Assembly: GCF_007565055.1 (NCBI RefSeq)
Contig: NC_044565.1
Coordinates: forward strand, 44,238,211-44,302,210
DNA length: 64,000 nt
From: Rhinopithecus roxellana
Lineage: Eukaryota; Chordata; Mammalia; Primates; Cercopithecidae
Direction: 5' to 3'
A model generated the notes under the pieces. The model worked only from the letters and a program-made list of their open reading frames with translations. It had not been told where the DNA came from and ran no database searches. The translations under genes and the position numbers were made by a program. Below, in pieces: positions 37,397-51,190 of this stretch; the stretch's first letter is position 1; every line of letters begins with the position of its first letter.

Positions 37397-38435
37397 GAAT
37401 AAACGTTTTAATATTAAAGTACTACATGCGTAAAAATTTTATTACCCAGAATATAACGTTCTTTCTTTTTGAAAGATCCACTGGGTAATTCGGCAACTGG
37501 GGTGAGTTGGGGAAACAAAAACAGACCAAACAAAATCAAAAGGCAAAGGGCAAAGCAAGAGTAAAAACTGATGAGAATCATGAATTATAAGTAGGATTTT
37601 GTGATGTCTCTAACTTTATTAGCATGCAATAAATGTAGTTTTATCATCTTCAAGGCTAACAAAAAGAGTTGTTGATTTTCTGAAATATGATTCTCAGAGA
37701 ATATGATTCTCTGAAAAAAAGGGAATAAAGGATTGAGTCTATCACTTGAAAGAGAGAAGAGGGAAAGTTATCTCAGCCAGGTGAACTAAGTTGAGTATTT
37801 TTGACAAGATAGAAATATTTAAGTTTTTACATTATTATACAAAATTTCTGGACTTATATCAGAAGCAGACAGTCAAATATCGATAAACAAAGCCTCTCTC
37901 AGGATGTAAATAACAATGATGCACTAAATTAAATAAGAAATAAATAATATTCATTTCCTGAGTGTCTCTTCTCTACTCTTAGATAAAATAATTGCATACT
38001 TTCTTTAACATTTATTCAAACATTCAGCAAGTTATTGTTGGGTCCCCTTCACTGTCTGGTAGTCCTATAAGAATATTTCATAATCGCACATATTATATTT
38101 AATAATGGCTGTGACTAAATAACAAATTAAGTTTTATAGTAAAAGGTAAAAAAGCAAGTGATTAATTCAAAAAGGACATTCCAATTAGATTTGTGGATGA
38201 AATTTCAGAGAGATGTCACATAGACACCAGTCATTTACCTATTTAACCATCTTGTATATAAAATATTTCTCTGTAAAACAAAGAAACCATGTTAAAAATT
38301 AGGTATCCAGTTAACAGGTTCTAGTTTCTATACATGAAGAGGAACTTTTGTCTTCAAATTTGTTTCAAACTTATATGCATGAAGGAAAAATACATGTGTT
38401 ATCACAAACACATTTTTGTGCTTAGTACCCCACCC
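37397..38435. other. Unassigned DNA
   Basis: No recognised repeat or gene. Confidence 0.4.
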
Positions 38436-39459
38436 CACAGAAATACAAACTACCATCAGAGAATACTGTAAACACCCCTACACCAATAAACTAGAAAACC
38501 TAGAAGAAATGGATAAATTCCTGGACACTTACACTCTCCCAAGACTAAACCAGGAAGAAGCTGAATCCCTTAATAGACCAATAACAGGTTCTGAAATTGA
38601 GGCAATAATTAATAGCCTACCAACCAAAAAAAGTCCAGGACCAGATGGATTCACAGCCGAATTCTACCAGAGGTACAAGGAGGAGCTGGTACCATTCCTT
38701 CTGAAACTATTCCAACCAATAGAAAAAGAGGGAATCCTCCCTAACTCATTTTATGAGGCCAACATCATCCTGATACCAAAGCCTGGCAGAGACACAACAA
38801 AAAAAGAAAATTTTAGACCAATATCCCTGATGAACATCGATGCAAAAATCCTCAATAAAATACTGGCAAACTGAATCCAGCAGCACATCAAAAAGCTTAT
38901 CCACCATGATCAAGTGGGCTTCATCCCTGGGATGCAAGGCTGGTTCAACATACGCAAATCAATAAATGTAATCCAGCATATAAACAGAACCAAAGACAAA
39001 AAACACATTATCTCAATAGACGCAGAATAGGCCTTTGACAAAATTCAGCAGTGCTTCATGCTAAAAGCTCTCAATAAATTTGGTATTGAAGGGACGTATC
39101 TCAAAATAATGAGAGCTATTTATGACAGACCCACAGCCAATATCATACTGAATGGGCAAAAACTGGAAGCATTCCCTTTGAAAACTAGCACAAGACAGGG
39201 ATGCCCTCTCTCACCACTTCTATTCAACATAGTGTTGGAAGTTCTGGGCTAGGGCAATCAGGCAAGAGAAAGAAATCAAGGGTATCCAGTTAGGAAAAGA
39301 AGAAGTCAAATTGTCCCTGTTTGCAGATGACATGATTGTTTATTTAGAAAACCCCATCATCTCAGCCCCAAATCTCCTTCAGCTGATAAGCAACTTTGGC
39401 AAAGTCTCAGGATACAAAATCAATGTTCAAAAATCACAAGCATTCTTATACATCAGATA
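38436..39459 (+). mobile_element. L1PA internal fragment (ORF2 RT domain), truncated at both ends
   Basis: About 1 kb of well-preserved ORF2 from the region before the RT domain (NKLENLEEMD) through SPGPDGFTAEFYQ, GCPLSPLLFNIVLE and the catalytic FADD (39320-39331), ending at about codon 745. In-frame stops occur at 38872-38874 and 39027-39029, and there is a frame break near 39250. Neither a 5' nor a 3' L1 end is present and there is no poly(A), so it is not a simple insertion. Confidence 0.93.
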
Positions 39460-40029
39460 TACTTATCTACTAAAATTCATTAGGGTACAATTTACTTATG
39501 TGAAGGGTTCTCTTATTTGCCACTTTTTGTTAAATAGTATGAGTTTCAATTCATTTTTTAATGTGACCAGTTAAGAAAAATTTCACAAAAAATTTTGGCC
39601 CACAGCATCATATTATAGCAGCATATTAATCCATCCTTAATAGTGCTTGTAAGAAAATACCAATAAAGCTGCTTTGCTTTTGTTTTTTTGTGTATATTTT
39701 TGTGTTTGTCAGAAAGCCAGTGGTAGCTTATGTAGCTGGAAACTTCTGAGCAAATTTCTTACTTGTTAATTAGTGGTTTCAACCTAAAATATGACTTCCT
39801 CATAGGAGTGTGGATATATAATTATATATTTCCCTATATGAGTGTACAGATATATTTTATATTATATATAAGTATATATTTTATATACACATATACTATA
39901 TAATATATAAATTATAAATGTATGTAACTATATATTTATATATGTGTGTATATATTTATATATATTTACACACCCCATACAATGGTGCAGAATTTGGGCT
40001 TTGGAAATTGATGGCAATTTTTTCTTTTT
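39460..40029. other. Unassigned DNA with TA-rich stretch
   Basis: 39815-39970 is TA-rich low complexity. The remainder is not recognised. Confidence 0.4.
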
Positions 40030-40490
40030 TAAAAATTTCCTGTTTTAAAATTTAATTTTTAAATTAACAATAATTGTACATATTCATGAGTTACACAGTG
40101 ATGTTTCAATAATGTAATGTATATTGATCTGATAAGGGCAATTAGCATATCCATCATCTCAAACATTTGTCATTTATTTGTGTTGGGTACATTCAATATT
40201 CTCCTTCTAGCTATTATAAACTATATATTATTGTTAACTATGATCATCCTACAATGGTATAGAACACTAGAATTCATTCCTCCTATTTGGCTGTAATTTT
40301 ATAACTTTTAACAAATCTCTCCCTATCCCCTACCTTCCCCTTCCCAGCATCTCATATCTTCTGTTCTACTTTTTACTTCTATGAGATCAACTTTTTTTAG
40401 CTTCTACATATGAGTGAGAACATGTTGTTTTTAACTTTCTGTTCCTGGCTTATTTCACTTACCATAATGTCCTCCAGTTCCTGGATGACA
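40030..40490 (-). mobile_element. L1MA/L1MB-type 3' UTR fragment, antisense
   Basis: Antisense 3' UTR blocks: acatattcatgagttacacagtgatg, agcatatccatcatctc, gatcatcctacaatgg, tgagtgagaacatg. Confidence 0.82.
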
Positions 40491-41699
40491 GCTCTTTCTT
40501 CTGACAATGTACTTACACCTAGAAAATAATGAGAATGTTGGAAATTATGTTTGTATGATAATTATATTTCTAATTCTAAATACTAGGAACACTATTTTCT
40601 CTTCCTTATATTCTGACTGTGGGGACCACTCATTCTCCTATTGAGTGGAAGAAATGACCAGTGCTAAAAGGAATATTCAGGACCCAATGTAATTCACATT
40701 CGTATGGGGGAAGGGAAGTTAGGAAACAGAGAGATAATTAAAGAGAAAAAATGGCAGAAAATAAATTGATTAGTGTCTCTCTGCTCTTTCCTAAGTATCA
40801 AAAAGAGTTAAATAAGAAATAAATTAAGAGATGATGTCTGGCCTAACCATCTCATTGTACAGAAGCTGAAATTTTTGTCCAGTAATGTCAGACTTTCCCA
40901 AGACCTGTGTGGACTTAATAGAAAAAAGGAGTCTCATAAACAGCTCTCCTCAGTATCCTCTCTTGTCATATATTGCTTCTTTGAATTAAGGGAAGCAAAT
41001 TATCTAACTGATTTGAATGAGCATTATAATAAAAATTAATGAATATTAACTCTTTTAATATACGTAATAATGACACTTAAAATTTTTATATTAGCTCTAT
41101 ATAGTCTCTGTAAAACAGCAGTGCCGTGTGCCCTAATAAGCAATAACTTATATCTTTATTGCATTTGTCTAATACTGTGATTTTTTGTTTAGTTCATAAA
41201 CATTATCTTATTTTATCATCACTATCACAATCTGAGATTTTATAATCTTCTTGTTTCTATGAAGATTCAGAGATGCAGAAAAGCTAAGAGAATTAATCTA
41301 AATTCACACAGAATCTATAGGTCTCAAACCCTGGGTCATATGATGCAACATTTTTCTTTACACTGCTGCTAGATTATATTAGTTAGGGGGTTAAAATAGT
41401 GTAGTCAATGACCAGGTACTCCTCCTTAGTTAATAATTCATATTTTGTAATATTCAAAGATTCACCTGACATCCTTTCAAGGAACCCTATGAATGAGACC
41501 CTGCCAATATGAGGTACCATCAGGAACATGAACAAGTACCATATGGAGCCCCTTCTTTTAGAAATTGACATTCTCTATTTGATAGTACAACACTTAGACA
41601 AGTAAAACACTAATTTTCAAAAAAAGTGCAAAATGCAGTTCAAGAAAATAGCACAATATGTGGCAACAAAGGTGTAATTAAATATCTAAGTGATTTCAC
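40491..41699. other. Unassigned DNA
   Basis: No recognised repeat or gene in 1.2 kb. Confidence 0.4.
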
Positions 41700-42090
41700 A
41701 GGAGATTTCCCAATTAGTTCTGACACTTTATCTCCAATCAAAAATGTATGAAAGTTCTGGTTGTTCCTAACCTTTAACAACATTTGATGTTTATATTTTC
41801 CTAAATTCTAATGTTTATGTAATAGTGTTTCATTGTAGCTTTGCATTTGATAATCTTTGAAGCTTGGCATCATCTAGTATTTCATTTTCCAAATTGTTGT
41901 TGATAGTTTATAGTAAATACTGTTGATCTATTTATGTATATTAATATTGCACTTAAGAATTTTGATAAATTTGCATCTTAATTATAATGTATCAATAGAT
42001 TTTGAATTTTTAATATATAATATATCATCTGTGAATAATTATGAATTTATTTTTCACTTCTACTCTTTTTATATTTTTATCAAACAATTT
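41700..42090 (-). mobile_element. Old L1M fragment, antisense (tentative)
   Basis: Diverged matches (gttctggttgttcctaacc, atcatctgtgaataattatg). The 163-codon frame starting at 41923 runs out of this fragment. It has a mixed, low-complexity composition and no family resemblance, so I do not call it a gene. Confidence 0.4.
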
Positions 42091-42665
42091 TTTTTCATCA
42101 AAAGAGTGAAGCATTTGAAACACCACCTTGAAAAACAAAAGAATTGTTTACAATTCATTATCTGTATCAGCATGGCAGCATCCCTCAAAGCAAAAACACA
42201 TTTAAAAGGAAAGGAAGAAGAGAAGTTGGTAATTAAAAAATATATATTAAGAATGCCTCAGGGAAGTGTCCAATGTCTAATTATCTGTGTCCTTAGGAGA
42301 AGACAGAATGACTTTATGATGGAAGCACCTGCAGTCTTCTTGAGCTGTGGGCTTCAGGGGGATCTAAGAGTTCCTGGCAAAGAGGATCTAACGAAGACTG
42401 ACATTGATCAATAAAGACATGGGGTTAAAAGAGCAACAATAGGAATACCTTAAAGTTATACTCAGAAGATAGGAGCTGTCTCTGCTTCCTTTCAGAAACA
42501 TCATTATTACCTTGAATCAGAGCCTGTCAGAAGCATTTTGCACAATTGTAAGAAGAGACTGAAGCTTCAGAAACACTTTTAGGTAGGTGTTATACTTCAG
42601 AGATTTTATAAATCCAGAGAAAATAATTGACCGAAAGATTAAGATATGCCTTAATATGCCTTAAT
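42091..42665. other. Unassigned DNA
   Basis: Nothing recognised. A 10-bp direct repeat (atgccttaat) sits at 42644-42663. Confidence 0.35.
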
Positions 42666-42666
42666 C

Positions 42667-42972
42667 TGTTTTTTTTTTTTTTTTTTCTTTTGACAGAGTT
42701 TTGTTCTCATTGCCCCGGCTGGAGTGCGATCGCATGATCTCAGCTTGCCACAACCTCCACCTCCTGGGTTCAAGCAATTCTCCTGCCTCAGCCTCCTGAG
42801 TAGCTGGGATTACAGGCATGCTCCATCACTCCCAGCCAATTTTGTATTTTTAGTAGAGAAGGGGTTTCTCTATGTTGATCAGGCTGGTCTCAAACTCCTG
42901 ACCTCAGGTGATCCATCCGCCTTGGCCTCCCAAAGTGCTGGGATTATAGGCGTGAGTCACTGTGCCCGGTAA
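42667..42972 (-). mobile_element. AluS-like SINE, antisense
   Basis: T run then complete Alu, ending in tgtgcccggt. Confidence 0.94.
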
Positions 42973-43429
42973 AAGGTCACACCTTTAAGCAACAACTTTG
43001 AATATTCCATTAAATTACCATTCCTTTTATAGCCAGAGGTTTGTACTGAATAAAGTAGAGCATCTGTCAGTACAAGCAGACAATAGTCAAACAGACACCG
43101 TCCATTCCTCATTCACAGTGATGAACTATTTCCTCCTACATGAACAGACACCTATAAGAAGTAATCCATTGCTTAGTGATACTACTCACCTTCTTTTTGA
43201 TAGAAGTAGAGAACAGAAACTCCTTGTGCATACAAGCTATGTAAGAGGCCATGGCTATTATTATGACATTAATTATGTTAGACTACAACTGATGCATATC
43301 TGTTTAAAGAGAAAATATTGCTTGTTACATTCACTTTATTCAGCATAGAGAAACACCAAAGTAGGTACACAGTTGAGTAGTTTTCACAAGAAATAACATC
43401 TATATCTACAGTTTAAAACAATGAGTTAT
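42973..43429. other. Unassigned DNA
   Basis: No recognised feature. Confidence 0.4.
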
Positions 43430-43870
43430 TTGCTCACACGTTGCAATGTTGGTGGATCATCTGGCTGGTATTTCTGCTGGTCTTGTCTTTCGTCTTGCTT
43501 ATAGTTTTAGGTATCTGGTAGCTTAACTGGGGCTGGATGACCCACGAAAGTCTCACTCACATTTCTGGTGGTTAGTTGTGGCTGCTGTTTGGATGACTTA
43601 TTCTTCTTTTATTGGCCCAGCCAGCAGGTTAGCCTGTAGGAGAATATAGCAGTAACAGCATTCTAGAAGCAAATCCTGATGCTTAGTTGCTCATTAATTT
43701 TCTACTTGCCTCGTTTTTTTTTTTTTTTTTTTTTTTTTTTTTGTCATTGGCCAAGCCAAATCACATGGCCAAAACCTTAGTCAATGTGTAAAAGTATAGA
43801 TACAGGAAGGTATGACTCATTGGGGGCATCCATTAAATTAATAATCTACTATAATACCTCAGGATACATA
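43430..43870. other. Ancient interspersed repeat, family not identified
   Basis: Blocks such as tggatgacccacgaaagtctc and cattggccaagccaaatcac recur widely in primate DNA, but I cannot name the family. It contains a T run of 29 at 43714-43742. Confidence 0.35.
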
Positions 43871-43899
43871 AGACTGGTATATATGTAAAAAATGGTTTA

Positions 43900-44480
43900 T
43901 TTTTCATATTTTTGTTCTGGTTTCATATACTTAATTTTTTTAGACTTACAGAAGAAAGGAAAACAAAAACCATAAAAAAAGAGTAAGGAGCGTCCCTATA
44001 TGCTTCTCACCCACTTCCTGTAATGTTGACATTTATTTAGCCACAATACAATTAACAGAACTAAGAATTAAATATGAGTGCATATTAGTAACTAAAATGC
44101 ATTCTTTATTCAGTATTCACTAACGCATATAGTAATACATTTTTCTCTTTCAGGATCCAATCCAGCATTCCATATTATTGCTTCCACCTCGTTTTCTCCA
44201 ACTTGTGGCAGTTTCTGAATCTTTCCCTGCCTTTCACGACCTTCACACTTTTGGAGAAAACTAGTCTGTTGTTTTGTACAATTTAGATTTGTCTGATGCA
44301 TTTTCATCGTTAGAGTAAGCATATGCCTTTTTGGCAGGAACACAGAAGTGATGTGCCTTTCTTAGTGTGTCCAATAGGAGTTACTCGATGTCAATAAGCA
44401 GTGATGCATTGACCTTAACCTTGATCACTTGGTCAAGTTGGTGTCTTCTGGGTTTCTCCATGGAAAAAAAATACCTCTCT
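43900..44480. mobile_element. Ancient interspersed repeat, probably L1M lineage
   Basis: Ordered blocks match a common old repeat: cttacagaagaaagg, gcgtccctatatgcttctcaccc, caggatccaatccagc, tttggagaaaactag and the cagaagtgatgtgcctttc block. Orientation and exact family are not certain. Confidence 0.5.
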
Positions 44481-44990
44481 CCTTTAGTACATGCTTGAAA
44501 TCAACTGAATTTCCAAGGACAAAGGAAAAACGAGTTAAAAATATCTTTAGTTTAATTTTACTAAACACTTTTCAACTTAATTTCTTAATGTAGTCTCACA
44601 ATATGCAGGCGAATGTAACCTACTTTCCCCAAATATCTTTCTATTTCTATTTTGGAATATTGTCTTACAATAATTTTTATTTGACAATTTCCACTAGAAG
44701 TAGATCGTCCCTCATCTTAAATTTTAATACTTTTTTCTTCCCTATCACTAAGACTTTACATAATTAGGTTTCTGCTCTACATATTCTTAAACATCTATTA
44801 ACATACTATCAAAGATCATCCAATTAAATAGTATAAGGCATTTATTTATGATAAATATGACTCTACAGATTAGTTATATGAAAGACCCTTGCAACAGTGT
44901 TCGATAGTGACTTATCCAAACAACCTTTATATGTCTTTTGACATTTTGCATTTAGGCACGTTTGTCTTGCAAGCACAGGCAAGGACTGTT
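44481..44990. other. Unassigned DNA
   Basis: Nothing recognised before the retrocopy insertion site. Confidence 0.35.
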
Positions 44991-45005
44991 GTTTTGTTTC
45001 ATTTT

Positions 45006-46517
<1,512 letters not shown>

Positions 46518-46562
46518 GTTTTGTTTCATTTTGTTTTTCAGTTCTGGACTATCTTTTCAAGC

Positions 46563-46563
46563 T

Positions 46564-46606
<43 letters not shown>

Positions 46607-46610
46607 TTTT
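46563..46610. repeat. (TTTA)n microsatellite
   Basis: Twelve uninterrupted TTTA units. Confidence 0.97.
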
Positions 46611-46790
46611 GTAATAAGTTTGGCAGATAGAAATAGTGTTTCTCTCTGGAGCAATGTTCAGGCTTGCTTACTGACCTTTTATAACATATTTATATTCTGA
46701 GCTCAGAGTTCCTCTCCTGTAATGCAATTCACTGTATGTTCAGATGTCATTTGACTCTGTTTGCATTTCCCAGTAGGAAGTCGGACACAG

Positions 46791-47093
46791 CCTGCTGGGC
46801 GCAGTGGCTCATGCCTGTAATTCCAGCACTTTTAGGGGCTGAGGCGGATGGATCACCTGAGGTCGGGAGTTAAACACCAGCCTGACCAACATGGAGAAAC
46901 CCCGTCTCTACTAAAAATACAAAATTACCCGGGTGTGGTGGCACATGCCTGTAATCCCAGCTACTCGGGAGGCTGAGGCAAGAGAGTCGCTTGAACCCGG
47001 GAGGCGGAGATTGCGATGACCTGAGATCATGCCATTGCACTCCAGCCTGGGCAACAAGAGCAAAACTCCGTCTCAAAAAAAAAAAAAAAGAAG
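46791..47093 (+). mobile_element. AluS-like SINE with target site duplication
   Basis: Complete sense Alu. The flanks aagtcggacac (46778-46788) and aagttggacac (47094-47104) differ by one base. Confidence 0.95.
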
Positions 47094-47250
47094 AAGTTGG
47101 ACACGGTGAAATGGTACAAGCAGAAGCTAACTCACATGCTACTGCTATTGCTGTGAGTAAGAGTCCTTTATTTGTGACCCAGGGATGTCATGGCTTCCAG
47201 AAATGTAAAATCTCAAACTCTGCACAAGCCTTGAGCTGCCTGTTAGTCTT

Positions 47251-47550
47251 TTTTTTTTTTTTTTTTTTTTGAGATGGAGTCTCGCTCTGCCACCCAGGCT
47301 GGAGTGCAGTGGCTGGATCTCAGCTCACTGCAAGCTCCGCCTCCCGGGTTCACGCCATTCTCCTGCCTCAGCCTCCCGAGTAGCTGGGACTACAGGCGCC
47401 CGCCACCTCCCCCGGCTAGTTTTTTGTATTTTTTAGTAGAGACGGGGTTTCACCGTGTTAGCCAGGATGGTCTCGATCTCCTGACCTCGTGATCCGCCCG
47501 TCTCGGCCTCCCAAAGTGCTGGGATTACAGGCTTGAGCCACCGCGCCCGG
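47251..47550 (-). mobile_element. Young AluY of Old World monkey type (AluYR-like), antisense
   Basis: Nearly undiverged Alu with intact CpGs. In the sense reading it has gctcaagcctgtaat, ggccgagacgggcggat, aaaaaatacaaaaaactagc and gagctgagatccagcc. As far as I recall these four variants mark the AluYR lineages of Old World monkeys; human AluY reads gctcacgcctg, ccgaggcggg, aaaaattagc and gagccgagatcgcgcc. The flanks cctgttagtctttt (47239-47252 and 47551-47564) are a perfect target duplication. Confidence 0.93.
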
Positions 47551-47564
47551 CCTGTTAGTCTTTT

Positions 47565-47889
47565 CTCTCCGTCTCCTTGGAGCCTGTCAAGCTGAAGAAG
47601 GACATACACAGAGGAGATTAATGCCAACTGGAAGTGCCAAATTCTGGAGGAAACAGGTTAAAATAATTTTGTGGTATATTTAAAAAAAGGAAGCATTTGG
47701 ATTCAGTGGAAAAACAAAGACTTCTTGAAATTATATACTTTCAAGCAGAAAACAGTAAAAATCTAGCTTTTTTCCTATATGTTATTTTATTCTGTAAGAG
47801 ATGATATAGCACATTTTATTTTAATTAGTTTTTAAAAATTTCCTTAATATAAAAAACTAAATAATAAAATTTTGATACTGGAAAGAGTT
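47565..47889. other. Unassigned DNA
   Basis: Nothing recognised. Confidence 0.35.
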
Positions 47890-49080
47890 ACTGAAACATA
47901 TCATTCTCTCTCAACTCCTTATCCTTTTAGCAATAAACACTGCTGATGATGCAGTATTTTCCTGTGCATAAAAATTCATATAAGCATATCTGAATATCGA
48001 CAATTTTTAGTTAACATTCTTATGTAACTGTGTCCATGCTTCATAAGCTTATTATGTTTTCTTCCCGACTTAATATCTTGGAGACATTTGTGTTACTATA
48101 TTTGGAGCTACCTATTGTTAAAATTGCTGCTAACATTGTTCAGTGTATTTAACTATTCCCCATCTTATGCATTCACATCTGTGCACACACAAACACACAT
48201 GAATGCATTTGATAGATGATACTGTGTGAATTAATTTGTAAGCAACCTGCTCATTTAATCCTTTCATTTGTTTTTCTGATTCAATATAAAACAGTATTAC
48301 TTTCCAAATTCTCTATTAATTATAATTTATTAATACATTTTTCTCACTTTTTCACTACCATGAGCAATGCTAAAATGATAATCTTTGATCAGATATTTAG
48401 TTGCAGATATTCAAGAGCACCTAGAGAAAATAATCCCAGCAATAGAATTTCTTGTTCAAAACACTGGTATTTTAAAATCACATTGTAGGTAATAATTTTA
48501 TTTATTCTTTTAATAAAGTTATTCTTTGAATTAATTTTTGCCTTAATTTAATGACCAAAATATCCTGTATAATATGGAATGAAAGTAGATTTGGGGGCAT
48601 CTTGATTAGTTCCTGTTTTTAAATGTAATATTGTGTTATTTTCTATTTAGAATAATGCTTACTCAAATTTGATTTTCTAAGTATCATTTTTATCAAATTA
48701 AGAAGACTTCATGATTTGCCTAGATTTTCTTGAATTTTGTCCCAAATTAAAGTTGACATTTACTAAATCGTTGTGCATTTATGTAGACAATTATACAGGT
48801 TTCAGTTTTAGTTTTGCTCGTGTAAAATCATCCTTGAATTTCTCAGATAAATTCAACATGATTTTTTAATATATATACAGTATTATATTTTTGTTTTAGA
48901 ATTGTCTATGTATATGCTTGGATTGATGTACTACTTTATCTTATTGTAATCACTGATTTGGCGTAACTACTACACCAAAGTCTTCAGCTTAGTTGGGACG
49001 TATTTCCCCTTTTTCTAGTATCTGAAGGTTTCGTATGCCTTTGCAATAGTCTCTTCTTTGGAAAATTTAGAATAATTTAA
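47890..49080 (-). mobile_element. Strongly decayed L1M segments, antisense (tentative)
   Basis: Scattered similarity to L1M 3' region (47890-48490) and ORF2 (48500-49080, for example gattttcttgaattttgtccc). Edges cannot be set by eye. Confidence 0.4.
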
Positions 49081-50120
49081 TTGTAAAATAGTAAAAATAA
49101 AACAAATGAAATATAAAAGCAAATTCAATTTGATCATAAAACACAGAAAGATAAGGAAAAAATGAAATATACTATATTGTTAAGTTTTTAAAAAGATGAT
49201 TATAAAGGGCTTATGAATTATATTAAAATTGTAGGTACGTGTATTGTATAAGAAGAGACATAAACTGTAACATCTCATAATCCTGTATTGAAGTCATGAA
49301 CTCCAGTTCTTTTTGTGACTTATTACATTATTAGCCTCTAAGACTTGATTTTCTTATTGATTCAATAATATTAGCTTTAAGGTCATTGTGAAGTTAAAAT
49401 GAAACAACCTTTGTAGAACAAATGTCACAGTTCTTGGCACACAGGATACACTCAGTAAATGTCGACTTTTTCTTCTATTATATATATTTTTTCATTACCA
49501 AAGTCTGAATTAATGCTGTCTTTAGGCTCAGAAGATGCTATTCATTAGTTCAAAAAATATTTTTGAAAGGTTAACACCATTTGTCAAGTCTATTCTAAAT
49601 CATTTGAATATTTCATTCAATGATTCTATTGAACAAGTAAAAAAAAAAAAAAAACTGAAGAAGTACTTGTTATGTCTTTTGCAGATCTGCATTTCTAAAC
49701 AACAACCAAAACTAGCTGGGTTTAAGGTGGCTGCTTACACTACAGACCTGTTACATATATTCCAATCCCATAGTGTTAGGGGTTTACAAGGATAATATTT
49801 GTGAATTTTCACATTCTATGTAGCGGTCACAATGAAGTCCTCTAAAGGCATACTTTGACGGAATCAATTTGGACATTTATGATGGCTCAAAACAAGGTCC
49901 CAAGCAATGAGACTATGTTAGTGTAGATCACCAATATAAATAGAACAGCTATCATATCATATCAGTTCTGCCCACAGCACGTGAGTAGGAGAAGTTCTGA
50001 AATAAGATCATCAGGAACAAAGAAAGGAGTATTTCAGAATATATTCAGTTGATTCCAAATATAGTCAATCCTGCTTGATTGAATGTTTGCAAAATTCAAT
50101 TCTCTGTTTGCAGATTCAGG
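49081..50120. other. Unassigned DNA
   Basis: An A run at 49640-49655 and no coding signal. Confidence 0.4.
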
Positions 50121-50122
50121 TA

Positions 50123-50190
50123 CAGCAGGTCTTTGAATAACAGTCATTTCATTCAACATTGTTTCCTTATAACATTGATGAGAAAAAAAA

Positions 50191-50257
<67 letters not shown>

Positions 50258-50777
50258 CGTGTATATATATTCCCACTAGGGTTCACTGTCTGGGTGGAGT
50301 CTGCAAGTTTTCCCCCATGTCTGGATGGGCTTTTTTCTGGGTACCCAGGTTTCCCCAACATTCCAAAGTTATGCACATTCAGTTCACTGGAGGATCTAAT
50401 GGTCCCATTTGGAGTGAGTGTGGGGGTGTCTGTGAGTGCACCTGGTGATACTACCTGTCTAGGGATGGTTGCTTCCTATCTGGTGTCCTAAGCTGCAGGG
50501 AGAAGCTCAGGCCACCTGCAACCCTGAACTGGAATAAGCACTTATGTGCTTTTATACTGATACTTTTATTCATCTTTCTTAAATACGTGTATAGCTCACA
50601 TTTATTTTGAGGTTTAATATTAGAAGTGATTTGGTCATTATTTACAAGTTGGTGATGTTTTTGTGACCATAAATATGCCATAGGAACATAACTCTTGTTA
50701 TACTAATTAGCCTGTCAGGCTTTTCATATGCCCTTCAAGTTTTCACAAACCTATCAACATTAAATGAGGACTTACTG
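50123..50777 (+). mobile_element. Non-autonomous DNA transposon remnant (Tc1/mariner-like), with internal (GT)n
   Basis: The left end cagcaggtctttgaataa and the reverse complement of the right end, cagtaagtcctcatttaatg, are imperfect inverted repeats. Both outer flanks are TA (50121-50122 and 50778-50779), the target duplicated by mariner-class elements. The central part (cccccatgtctggatgggc, the aggccacctgcaaccctgaactggaataagc block) belongs to a repeat type seen across mammals, but I cannot name it. No transposase frame. The open frames at 50159-50491 cross the GT repeat and are artefacts. Confidence 0.6.
50196..50260. repeat. (GT)n microsatellite
   Basis: About 27 uninterrupted TG/GT units, then atgtgtgcgtg. 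Likely polymorphic. Confidence 0.97.
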
Positions 50778-50981
50778 TATAAAGAATGTAGATTGTTAGA
50801 ATTAAAGTTTTACCCTGAGAAAAAAATGGCACCTACCATTCAGCTCTGTCACTTAGTTTATCAATTCTTTAGAAATATTTAAATGTTCATTCAGTTCTAT
50901 TGTGTATTATATACTATTGTCTTTGTGTATATCATACATATTTTTATTATAGAGATTCTATTTGGTTCTGTCTTATTTTAG

Positions 50982-51190
50982 CTGACCCCCAACTGAGTTG
51001 CTCCAAATGCTGCAGCAATGAAGTTCTCACAAGGGAGTTCTTTGGGATTCCAAAGAAAGAAGCAGTAAACTGCAGGGTGACCAATGCAAAGCAGGTATTA
51101 GACGAGCTCACAAAGTACTGCAGCATATCCTCAGGGAGACAGAGAGAAAGGGATGCTCTTCTTCAGTATGTCTGCAGCAATGGCGTCAGG
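50982..51190 (+). other. Candidate exon of unknown gene, 209 bp
   Basis: A GC-richer island in AT-rich DNA, open for 69 codons. It is preceded by a pyrimidine-rich acceptor (ggttctgtcttattttag, ending at 50981) and followed by a plausible donor (cagg|gtatga at 51191). The entry phase would be 1 and the exit phase 0. The frame stops at the TGA six bases past the putative donor. The predicted peptide starts DPQLSCSKCCSNEVLTREFF and is cysteine-containing and basic, with no repeat-family or protein-family match that I recognise. It may be a real exon, an exon relic of a lost gene, or a remnant of an unrecognised mobile element. Confidence 0.4.

Noticed and set aside
41923..42414. 163-codon plus-strand open frame
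   Set aside because: The N-terminal half is AT-driven low complexity overlapping a decayed L1M stretch. No family resemblance, no splice or promoter context.
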